14,334 nucleotides of DNA from assembly GCA_051269965.1 (NCBI GenBank), contig JBNMFK010000070.1:1-14334 (forward strand), given 5' to 3'. Within the stretch, counting starts at the first letter, position 1. Each line of letters starts with the position of its first letter. The position numbers were made by a program, and so were the translations under genes. Shown here piece by piece: positions 8,279-14,334 of this stretch. The notes beneath the pieces are model-generated. The model was not told the DNA's origin, searched no databases, and saw nothing but the letters and a program-made list of their open reading frames with translations. Source of the DNA: Arcticibacterium sp051269965. GTDB lineage: Bacteria > Bacteroidota > Bacteroidia > Cytophagales > Spirosomataceae.

Positions 8279-8311
8279 AAGAAAAGACGACCAATTTGGT
8301 CGTCTTTTCTT
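8279..8311. terminator. Strong bidirectional terminator between the cysteine-rich gene and argH
   Basis: AAGAAAAGACGACCA (8279-8293) is a perfect 15-bp inverted match to 8297-8311, with a 3-nt loop. A-rich sequence on the left arm and T-rich sequence on the right arm give U-runs for transcripts from either side. It sits between the convergent stops at 8258 and 8334. Confidence 0.9.
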
Positions 8312-8333
8312 GGGTTTATGCTTACTTGAAATA

Positions 8334-9674
8334 CTACATATCTCTTAGCTTTTGGTAGGCTAAGTGTACTTTTTCAAAGTTAAAGTCGGCCATTAATTTG
8401 TTCATATTTGCCTCTAATTTATCATTACAGAGGTTCCCAATACTACCTTCTAGCGTATGGTTCAAGTCTCGTTTTGGGCTGAAATTTCCAGCATTGATAG
8501 ATTGCCCCATTTGAATATAGGCATCTCTAAAAGGCATACCCTTTAATACTAAGTCATTAACGTTTTCGACACTGAACAATAGGTCATATTTCGGATCTTT
8601 AAGTAGGTTTTTTTCTACTTCAATATTTGTGACCATAAATGTTGCGATGTCCAAACATTCCTCAAAACTATCAAAAGCAGGCATTATGAGTTCTTTTAAT
8701 AGCTGTAATTCTCGGTGGTAACCAGTGGGTAAATTTGATAATAAACTATTAATGTTTGTAGGTAGACTTTTTAATAAATTAGTCCTTCCTCTTAGTATTT
8801 CTGCCACATCAGGGTTCTTCTTGTGCGGCATTATACTGCTACCAGTGGTCATTTCTTTTGGGAGCTTTATAAAGCCAAAGTTCTGGCTATTATACAGAGT
8901 TACATCCATTGCTAATCGAGAGAGCGTATTAGCGAGGTTGCTCAAGGCAGAGGCCACTGCATACTCCATTTTCCCCCGCGTCATTTGTGCATATACTACG
9001 TTGTAGTTTAGATCATCAAAGCCCAAGAGTGTCGTAGTTAAAGTTCTATCTAATGGAAATGAAGAGCCATAACCAGCACCACTACCAAGGGGGTTTTTGT
9101 TTACAATTTCATAGGCCGCTTTAAGAAGAGTTAAATCATCAATAAGACTCTCCGCAAATGCTCCAAACCAAAGGCCAAATGAGGAGGGCATCGCTATCTG
9201 TAAATGTGTATATCCTGGCAGCAAATCTCCCCTATGGGTATTGCTTTTCTGAACCAAAATTTTAAATAAGTCATCCGTTTTTTTACTGACCATTTCTATC
9301 TTATCTCTAAGATACATCTTAAGGTCTACTAGAACTTGGTCGTTTCTAGAACGTCCACTATGAATTTTTTTGCCAATATCACCGAGAGATTTGGTAAGGT
9401 TCATTTCTATTTGACTATGGACATCTTCTACATGCTCTTCTATCGTAAACTTTTCGTTGTCAATACTTTTTAATATGTTTTTGCATTCGCCCAATATACT
9501 ATCAAGTTCTGCCTTTTTTAGGAGACCTACGCTCTCTAGCATTATAGTATGAGCCATAGAGCCATATACATCAAAAGGAGCCAGATATATGTCGAGTTCT
9601 CGATCTCGGCCGACCGTAAAAATTTCGATGTTTTCTATGACTTTGTCATCCTTGCTTTTGCTCCATAGATTCAT
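8334..9674 (-). CDS. argH: Argininosuccinate lyase
   Basis: This 446-residue cytoplasmic enzyme of the fumarase/aspartase superfamily cleaves argininosuccinate to arginine and fumarate, the last step of arginine synthesis. The conserved regions are in order: HSQIEMNLTKSLGDIGKKIH with HSGRSRNDQV (105-113), GYTHLQIAMP with His157, PLGSGAGYG (195-203), and the signature GSSIMPHKKNPD (278-289), whose Ser279/Ser280 loop supplies the catalytic serine. Length is normal and nothing is broken. No other arginine gene is in the window, so argH stands alone here. A -7 box lies about 40 bp before the ATG, and an AT-rich inverted repeat lies about 50 bp further out. Its start borders the decayed IS region. 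Confidence 0.95.
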   Translation of the reverse strand: MNLWSKSKDDKVIENIEIFTVGRDRELDIYLAPFDVYGSMAHTIMLESVGLLKKAELDSILGECKNILKSIDNEKFTIEEHVEDVHSQIEMNLTKSLGDIGKKIHSGRSRNDQVLVDLKMYLRDKIEMVSKKTDDLFKILVQKSNTHRGDLLPGYTHLQIAMPSSFGLWFGAFAESLIDDLTLLKAAYEIVNKNPLGSGAGYGSSFPLDRTLTTTLLGFDDLNYNVVYAQMTRGKMEYAVASALSNLANTLSRLAMDVTLYNSQNFGFIKLPKEMTTGSSIMPHKKNPDVAEILRGRTNLLKSLPTNINSLLSNLPTGYHRELQLLKELIMPAFDSFEECLDIATFMVTNIEVEKNLLKDPKYDLLFSVENVNDLVLKGMPFRDAYIQMGQSINAGNFSPKRDLNHTLEGSIGNLCNDKLEANMNKLMADFNFEKVHLAYQKLRDM

Positions 9675-9712
9675 ATTATCCTGCTTTTAAAATTTCATAA
9701 TAAGGTAAATTA

Positions 9713-9720
9713 CAAAGATA
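9713..9720 (-). promoter_or_regulatory. Candidate -7 box for argH (TATCTTTG)
   Basis: Read on the minus strand, TATCTTTG fits TAnnTTTG exactly and lies 38-46 bp before the argH ATG. A -33 element at normal spacing is not obvious. Confidence 0.45.
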
Positions 9721-9768
9721 GTGAGCTACCGCTAAACTGTGTCTTATATTTTGAATAGTAATTTTGAG

Positions 9769-9804
9769 TATATGATATGAATGGTTGTTCTAACATATCA
9801 TATA
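9769..9804. repeat. 11-bp perfect inverted repeat upstream of argH
   Basis: TATATGATATG (9769-9779) is exactly repeated in inverse at 9794-9804 with a 14-nt spacer. It lies about 50 bp upstream of the argH -7 box, outside any gene and left of the IS1595 remnant. It could be an operator-like site or simply an AT-rich hairpin. No known regulator site was recognised. Confidence 0.5.
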
Positions 9805-9931
9805 ACTTGTAAAATAAGAGATTAAGATTTTTTTAGTTTCATTGAATTAGGCACAGTGTAAATGTTATTAAATATCCTCATAACACACTTGAAAGTAGTA
9901 TATCATAGACTATAATCAATTGAGTTAAATA

Positions 9932-10821
9932 ATGGGAAAACGGTTCAAAAGATTCCGTTTGTTTGAATTTCAGCAAAGGGTTAGAAATAATGATGATTGT
10001 ATGGAATATTATTAAAGTGGCCTAATATCGATGTCTGTGAAAGATGCCAGAATGAAAAGTATCAAAAAATAAATTGAATCAAACAAGGCAATTTACGATA
10101 TTAGGCGAACAAGCTACAGCTACGAGCGGTACCCTTTTTCACAAGATTAGATTTCTTTTGTTGAAAGCGATCACTATTGTCTATTGGATAAATTCCAACA
10201 AGAAAAGGATTTCATCTACAGAATTAAGTAGGAAATTGAAGTTGCGTCAATACATATGTTGATCTTTTAAAACGAAAGTTAGCAAGGCCATGGAGAGTAA
10301 CAAGAAGCACCCCCTATGGCTGGTCTTGTTGAGGTAGGTGAGTTTGTTAGTACGTCAACAAGAAGAAAGCCTGACTAGACGTAAAAAAAATAAGAAAAAG
10401 ACGGGTATAATAGTAATTGAGAAAGAAGCCAAAGGAGTTAAGCGAATGTATGTCCCTGTGATTGCAGGTTGTAGTGATGGCCAATTTGTACCGTTTTTCG
10501 AAGAACATATTTCTAAAAGTACCAAGCTTAGAACCGATGGCTGGTCAGGTTATAGTCTATTCAACAAAAGAATATTAAAATCTTGTGCAAGAAACGAGCA
10601 GTAAAAAAAGAGGGAATTTCGGAGAAATATATCGTTGCATAATGATGCTCAAAGTATCGCTCATAGGTATATACCATTCGGTTTAACATCTGCAAAATTA
10701 TTTAGATGAGTATTGTTTTAGGTATAATAGAAGTATAATAAATGGTGCTATTTTTGACAAACTTCTTTTAATAACTATTCAATATCATTCCGATTTAGCT
10801 AAAAGTATGAATATTAACTAA
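9932..10821 (+). pseudogene. IS1595-family transposase, full length but broken
   Basis: Joining frames gives nearly the whole transposase. From ATG 9932 it reads MGKRFKRFRLFEFQQRVRNN. After a shift it gives LLKWPNIDVCERCQNEKYQKI, half of the zinc ribbon. From 10074 it reads SGTLFHKIRFLLLKA and ISSTELSRKLKLRQ, and meets a TGA at 10260. FKTKVSKAMESNKKHP follows, then GLVEVGEFV in another frame, then KKTGIIVIEKEAKGVKRMY and RTDGWSGY. After 10600 it reads NFGEIYRCIMMLK and HLQNYLDEYCFRYNR, ending at a TAA. The expected first catalytic Asp in VEVDE is Gly (codon 10337-10339). The second zinc-ribbon cysteine pair is also gone. At least four frame breaks and several stops make it dead. Weak end repeats, 14 of 17 matching, may lie at 9838-9854 and 10822-10838, but the right one overlaps the neighbouring IS982 remnant. 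Confidence 0.85.
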
Positions 10822-10825
10822 GTGT

Positions 10826-11397
10826 CTAGTTCAATAAATTAATTCTAAGAATGTTTTTCATAGTCAGAAACCAAAACCTATATGTGGATAATTTCTCCAA
10901 CAAATCGGCCCAAAGTAAAAAAGGCGGCTTATGGGTTGGAGATATCGAGGTCTTAGAATACACCTAGTCCCATGGCAGACTTACCTATCTCAGCAATGTT
11001 TTTGAACACTTTATTACTACTTATACGTTTATTTTAAGAGCCCAAATTGGTATTGAATCCATTAAGATATTGCTGCATTCACTCCAAAAAGAGGTCATTA
11101 AAAACAGAGTATAGGGTATTACATCTGACTATGTTAATTCAATAAAACGATTGTAAGAACTATATGTGGAAATTCGCTTTTTAAATTCAATTGAACACAG
11201 GAAATATAGAAATGATTGAAACGTCTAATTATCACATGTATGAAATAAAACTGTACTGATGGGATTTTCACTCTAAGACATAGAGCTCTTTCCGTTTCTT
11301 CTCATTTACTATAAGAAAGGAGTCTTTTGCGGAAAGCTGGCTGAAATACAAGAATAAAGTCATCAATTGAACAGAATGTCTCGGTAATTTTATTTGT
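10826..11397 (-). pseudogene. IS982-family transposase remnant, N-terminal two thirds
   Basis: On the minus strand, joined frames read like an IS982 transposase from its start. NKITETFCSIDDFILVFQPA and FRKRLLSYSK come first, with the start ATG apparently changed to ACA at 11395-11397. RRFNHFYISCVQLN and LKSEFPH follow, then SYNRFIELT, then ECSNILMDSIPIW (the family's first Asp region), then KVFKNIAEIGKSAMG. After a poorly preserved stretch, LTMKNILRI leads to a stop at 10826-10828. The LLRKR block and the C-terminus are missing. Repeated frame changes and stops show long decay. The right edge is the terminal repeat at 11472-11490. The left edge meets the IS1595 remnant. This block order is the complement of the fragment at 1-259. 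Confidence 0.8.
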
Positions 11398-11471
11398 TGG
11401 AAGAGGGTGTTTAATGTTCAGTGCATTAAGACACTAAATACGCTCCTTATTTTACTGTTTTTTAGTCTTTT

Positions 11472-11490
11472 CTTACGTCGAACTCGGGTT
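11472..11490 (-). repeat. Probable left terminal inverted repeat of the IS982 remnant
   Basis: Read on the minus strand this is AACCCGAGTTCGACGTAAG, which resembles the ends of IS982-family elements. It sits 75 bp outside the transposase start and matches the repeat at 263-281 at 13 of 19 positions in the expected orientation. GH53-like coding sequence begins immediately to its right, so it marks the insertion boundary. Confidence 0.55.
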
Positions 11491-11707
11491 AATAGGATGT
11501 CCATTTAATCCTCCATCTCGGTTGAGGATATTTCCGGACTCATCATAACTATCGGCTGAGTATGGATAGCCTGTTTCTCCTACCAATTCCTCTTTTTGAT
11601 ACGTATTTTTTGAGGTGGTGATCATATTGCTGAGTTGAGTTAAGTTTTGGCTAGGTCATTTTGGACAGTATGATAGACCAATAATATCATAGTTAATGAG
11701 TTTGGCA
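11491..11707 (-). pseudogene. Fragment of a GH53 endo-beta-1,4-galactanase-like gene, active-site region
   Basis: From the IS21 edge, the minus strand reads INYDIIGLSYCPK, a stop (TGA, 11656-11658), then PSQNLTQLSNMITTSKNTY, then ELVGETGYPYSADSYDESG and NRDGGLNGHPI. GH53 enzymes have YDIIGLSYYPxWHG followed by L..L and a VVETAYPxT motif whose Glu is the nucleophile. Here that Glu is codon 11575-11577, and the TGA sits where the conserved Trp (TGG) belongs. GH53 enzymes cut beta-1,4-galactan side chains of pectin. The frame is otherwise open for 72 codons. The IS982 end cuts it at 11490 and the IS21 element cuts it at 11707, with more coding sequence beyond the IS21 copy. The family call rests on motif recognition, and the fragment cannot be functional. 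Confidence 0.72.
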
Positions 11708-11736
11708 TGTTAGAGCTGGCTATTCCGTTTCAAATA

Positions 11737-11845
11737 GTGCCACTAATTTCGGAGTATTAGTGCCACGTATTTCGGTTCAAACTGTGCCACTTTTGAGAAA
11801 CTCTTAGAAGTATTTCGGTTTAAAACGTGCCACTTTATAAGATCA
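11737..11845 (+). repeat. Left-end IS21 repeats: four GTGCCAC-containing copies
   Basis: GTGCCAC occurs at 11737, 11760, 11784 and 11827. Each of the last three is preceded by ATTTCGG (starting 11746, 11769 and 11812). The innermost unit (11812-11845) is inverted at 14227-14260 with 3 mismatches in 34. Multiple terminal repeats of this kind are the binding sites for the IstA transposase in IS21 elements. Confidence 0.85.
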
Positions 11846-11890
11846 AGTAATAGAAGAGTCTAGACTTATGCTTCAAAAAAGCAGAAGTCA

Positions 11891-13447
11891 ATGGCAAATA
11901 AACTTGATCCCATGGATTTAAAACAATTAATATCATTACACCTTGACGGTTATAGTAATCGCAGGATAGCTAAAACGCTTGGTTTTTCACGCAATACCAT
12001 CAATGTCTATTTTGGTCTTATTAAGTCTATTGACAGTAGCCCTAGTGAGCTGTTAGAGAAAAGCGAGTCAGAATTAAGGGAGCTTTTTCCAGCTGTAAGT
12101 ACAATAGACAATTACCGCTATGAAACCTTGATGAATTACTTCAAGAAAGTAAATCAGGCCAGATCAAAGCCAGGATTTACCTTTCTTTTTCATTATCAGG
12201 AATATGTAGTTTCTCAAAAAAAGCCATACAGCTATACCCAGTTTATGGAGCATTACCATCGTAAGTTCAGTAAGCTCAAAGGCTCTATGAAACTGGAACA
12301 TATTGCAGGTAATGAGCTCTTTATTGACTTTGCAGGCAAAAAACTGGAGGTCATAGACTTTGAAACTGGAGAAATAAAAAGAGTAGAAGTTTTTGTGGCT
12401 ATTTTGCCCTGTAGCCAGTATACCTATGTTGAAGCTTGTGATAGCCAGAAGAAGGAGGATTTAATCCGATGTACTGAGAATGCTTTACGATTTTTTGGTG
12501 GAGTGCCTAAGGCTATCATCTCTGATAATTTGAAATCCGCTGTCAATAAATCTAGTAAATATGAAGCCGAAATCAATCGAAGTTTCAAGGATTTTGCTCG
12601 ACACTATGATTCTGTCATAAATCCGACTAGAGCTTATTCTCCTCAAGACAAAGCATTGGTAGAGAATGCTGTTCAGTTGACCTATCAACGCATCTACCAC
12701 CCCATCAGAGACATGCGTTTCTTCTCTCTACCTGCACTAAACAAAGAGATTAGGACACGATTAATCACGTATAATGATTTGCTTTTTGGCAGAAAAGAAG
12801 CCAGCAGAAAAGAACTTTTTATATCCGAAGAACTAGAGTTGCTAAAGCCTTTACCAGCCGACAAATACGTCTTAAAGGGCTATACAAGAGCCAAGGTTCA
12901 AAAGATGGGCTATGTTTACTTTTCGGTCGATAAGAGTTATTACAGTGTGCCTTATCGTTTCATTGGAAAACAAACCCAGATTCAATATACATCCTCCAAT
13001 ATTGAAGTCTTCTTAGAACACACTCGAATCGCCTGTCATAAACGAATACCAGCCAAGGGACTTTATCATACCAATAAAGAACACCTTAGCAGCTCTCATA
13101 AGGCTTATTCGGAGTGGTCGCCTGAGTATTTTATTAACAAAGCCGAAAAGCACGGTCAAAACGTCAAAGCCTTTGTCATCACATTGCTCAATCAAGGAGA
13201 TTATCCTGAAATTCAATACAAAAGAGCCATGGGTGTTATTCAGCTCTATCAGAAACACAGCTCTCAAAGATTGGACAAGGCCTGCCTAATAGCATTGAAT
13301 ACTAGTATCAGCTCCTATCAGAGGCTTCGTAATATTCTTGAAAACAATATGGACAAACAAGAAGAGTTCCAGGATCCAATTAGCAATGAAACCCAAAGCC
13401 ATATCCCTTTACATCAAAACATAAGGGGGGCCAGCACGTATCAATAA
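11891..13447 (+). CDS. istA: IS21-family transposase IstA
   Basis: This 518-residue DDE transposase cuts and joins the element's ends. An N-terminal helix-turn-helix spans about 8-42 (LKQLISLHLDGYSNRRIAKT, then LGFSRNTINVYF). The integrase core follows, with Asp146 (ELFIDFAGKK), Asp212 (AIISDNLKSAV) and Glu258 (YSPQDKALVENAV) as the DDE triad. The C-terminal part (about 300-430) is the beta-rich Mu-like domain (YVLKGYTRAKVQKMGYVYFS). Length is typical of the family and no stop or frameshift is seen. It starts 45 bp inside the innermost left repeat. istB begins 21 bp after its stop, so the two are probably co-transcribed and co-translated. Confidence 0.96.
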   Translation: MANKLDPMDLKQLISLHLDGYSNRRIAKTLGFSRNTINVYFGLIKSIDSSPSELLEKSESELRELFPAVSTIDNYRYETLMNYFKKVNQARSKPGFTFLFHYQEYVVSQKKPYSYTQFMEHYHRKFSKLKGSMKLEHIAGNELFIDFAGKKLEVIDFETGEIKRVEVFVAILPCSQYTYVEACDSQKKEDLIRCTENALRFFGGVPKAIISDNLKSAVNKSSKYEAEINRSFKDFARHYDSVINPTRAYSPQDKALVENAVQLTYQRIYHPIRDMRFFSLPALNKEIRTRLITYNDLLFGRKEASRKELFISEELELLKPLPADKYVLKGYTRAKVQKMGYVYFSVDKSYYSVPYRFIGKQTQIQYTSSNIEVFLEHTRIACHKRIPAKGLYHTNKEHLSSSHKAYSEWSPEYFINKAEKHGQNVKAFVITLLNQGDYPEIQYKRAMGVIQLYQKHSSQRLDKACLIALNTSISSYQRLRNILENNMDKQEEFQDPISNETQSHIPLHQNIRGASTYQ

Positions 13448-13468
13448 TTTTAAACAAAACAAGAAATA

Positions 13469-14200
13469 ATGAACAACAATCAAACAGTAGAAAAACTAAG
13501 GGCAATGCGACTGCCGGCCATGGCAGAAATGCATTTAAACAGTCTGAAAAACAATCAGATAGAAAGCCAAACACCTGATGAGTATCTGACATTCTTAACC
13601 GAACATGAATACAATGACAGACATAATAAAAAGGTAGACAGGCTTATCAAAATGGCTGGATTTAAACAAAACGCTTCCATTGCAGATATTGATTATCTCT
13701 CTCAGCGGAACCTAGAGAAAAACATGTTTCAACGGCTAGCAGGTCTAGAATTTATAAAACAAAAACAGAACCTAATTCTTACTGGGCCATCTGGAGTAGG
13801 TAAAAGCTACCTTGCTCAATCTGTCGGACATCAAGCTTGCATGATGACATATAAAGTTAGCTATCACTCTACTGCCAGGCTTCTGAATAAATTGAAACTC
13901 GCCAAAGTAGATGGTACATACCTCAAAGAACTAAAGCGACTCGAAAAAGTTCAAGTCCTAATCCTAGATGATTTTGGACTTCATGCCTTCGACAATAACG
14001 CCAGACAAGCTCTTATGGACATCATCGATGATAGATATAATCAATCTTCTACAATAATAGCCTCTCAAATACCTGTTTCTGTTTGGTATGAAATTATCGG
14101 CGAAGGCACCATAGCAGATGCCATATTGGATAGAATAGTAAACTCATCTCACAGAATTGACCTCAAAGGAGAATCTCTCAGAAAAACAAAATTGTTCTAA
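13469..14200 (+). CDS. istB: IS21-family helper ATPase IstB
   Basis: This 243-residue DnaC/DnaA-like AAA+ ATPase assists IstA by selecting and shaping target DNA. The N-terminal helical IstB region (LRAMRLPAMAEMHLNSL) covers about 10-26. Walker A is GPSGVGKS (106-113), Walker B is VLILDDFG (163-170), and sensor-like ASQIP follows near 201. The end, RIVNSSHRIDLKGESLRK, is the usual IstB C-terminus. All ATPase motifs are present and length is normal. It lies directly after istA within the element and stops 26 bp before the right inner inverted repeat. Confidence 0.96.
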   Translation: MNNNQTVEKLRAMRLPAMAEMHLNSLKNNQIESQTPDEYLTFLTEHEYNDRHNKKVDRLIKMAGFKQNASIADIDYLSQRNLEKNMFQRLAGLEFIKQKQNLILTGPSGVGKSYLAQSVGHQACMMTYKVSYHSTARLLNKLKLAKVDGTYLKELKRLEKVQVLILDDFGLHAFDNNARQALMDIIDDRYNQSSTIIASQIPVSVWYEIIGEGTIADAILDRIVNSSHRIDLKGESLRKTKLF

Positions 14201-14226
14201 AAGAAAATTATTTATGTAACATTACA

Positions 14227-14283
14227 TGATCTTATAAAGTGGCACCATTTGAACCGAAATCACTGGCATGGTTAGACCGAAAT
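14227..14283 (-). repeat. Right-end IS21 repeats
   Basis: The segment 14227-14260 is the inverse of the left inner repeat 11812-11845 (31 of 34). A second, weaker unit follows outward, with CCGAAAT recurring at 14277-14283. The element's likely end, CA at 14296, lies 13 bp further out. Confidence 0.85.
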
Positions 14284-14296
14284 AGCCACCAGCTCA

Positions 14297-14334
14297 TTTT
14301 GTCAGCGGAAGGTGACTAATCTACTAGATAATCA
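14297..14334 (-). pseudogene. Second fragment of the GH53-like gene, right of IS21
   Basis: Only 38 bases are visible before the window ends. On the minus strand they read DYLVD, a TAG stop, then SPSADK. If the 8-bp target copy is counted once, this frame continues into the fragment left of the IS21 element as ADK-IINYDIIGLSY. That agrees with the GH53 pattern, in which a YxxD-type helix precedes the xYDIIGLSYYP strand. The piece is very short, so the assignment depends on this continuity. The N-terminal part of the gene should lie beyond the window. Confidence 0.45.

Larger units (their letters stand above)
11708..14296 (+). mobile_element. Complete IS21-family insertion sequence
   Basis: A 2.6-kb element with intact istA and istB, starting TG (11708) and ending CA (14296) as IS21 elements do. 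The outer ends share GAGCTGG...GGCTATT-type sequence, and strong inner inverted repeats lie at 11812-11845 and 14227-14260 (31 of 34 matching). The flanking 8-mers, GTTTGGCA (11700-11707) and TTTTGTCA (14297-14304), agree at 6 of 8 positions and may be an aged target duplication. The exact outer ends are inferred from TG/CA and the repeat alignment. It is inserted in a GH53-like pseudogene. Both genes are open and key residues are present, so it may still be mobile. Confidence 0.9.

Noticed and set aside
10338..10604. Apparent 88-codon gene
   Set aside because: It is the middle of the decayed IS1595 transposase (KKTGIIVIEKEAKGVKRMY, RTDGWSGY) and not a separate gene.
10842..11223. Plus-strand IS3-like transposase reading (NFSNKSAQSKKGG, LWVGDIEVLEY)
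   Set aside because: It resembles the first Asp block of IS3 orfB only briefly. The minus strand of the same bases gives a long, ordered series of IS982 blocks bounded by a terminal repeat, so the IS3-like reading is a shadow.
11473..11490. NPSST and a stop codon as the natural end of the GH53-like protein
   Set aside because: These bases are the IS982 terminal repeat, so the frame reads into the mobile element here and the true GH53 C-terminus is missing.
14214..14227. Small palindrome ATGTAACATTACAT after istB
   Set aside because: A 6-bp stem with a 2-nt loop and no T-run is too weak to call a terminator.

Overview
The window looks like chromosomal DNA from a member of Bacteroidota, probably a Cytophagales-type bacterium. 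The evidence is low GC, a Bacteroidota-style LptD, an MCE protein ending in the NPKRYVHFSLFG-type tail, no Shine-Dalgarno sequences before the clear genes, and several -7 boxes matching the Bacteroidota consensus TAnnTTTG. No species can be named from this sequence.

Layout. Positions 1-281 (+) hold the 3' end of a decayed IS982-family transposase with a plausible terminal repeat. Positions 282-656 hold no intact gene. Positions 657-9674 are an ordinary, intact gene block. A two-gene minus-strand unit (Zn-dependent N-acetylmuramoyl-L-alanine amidase, then an MCE/MlaD-type lipid-transport protein) is divergent from a large plus-strand lptD. A PfkB-family sugar kinase (-) converges on lptD. A secreted cysteine-rich protein of unknown function (+) converges on argH (-), and the two share a perfect 15-bp terminator hairpin.

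From 9675 to the end the window is a graveyard of mobile elements. It contains an IS1595-family transposase broken by frameshifts and a lost catalytic Asp (9932-10821, +), a second decayed IS982-family transposase in the opposite orientation (10826-11490, -), and a complete IS21-family element with intact istA and istB (11708-14296).

The most informative find is hidden between and beyond the insertion sequences. On the minus strand, 11491-11707 and 14297-14334 read as two adjoining pieces of one glycoside hydrolase family 53 (endo-beta-1,4-galactanase-like) gene. The IS21 element split it, and the IS982 element cut it on its other side. An imperfect 8-bp duplication (6 of 8) flanks the IS21 element, and the reading frame continues across the insertion when the duplication is counted once.

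How the genes work together. Amidase, MCE protein and LptD are all envelope functions: peptidoglycan cleavage, lipid traffic across the periplasm and LPS insertion in the outer membrane. The right half records loss of a polysaccharide-degrading gene through repeated IS insertion. I found no CRISPR array, RNA gene, defence system or clearly new multigene system. The least explained intact gene is the cysteine-rich secreted protein at 6741-8258.
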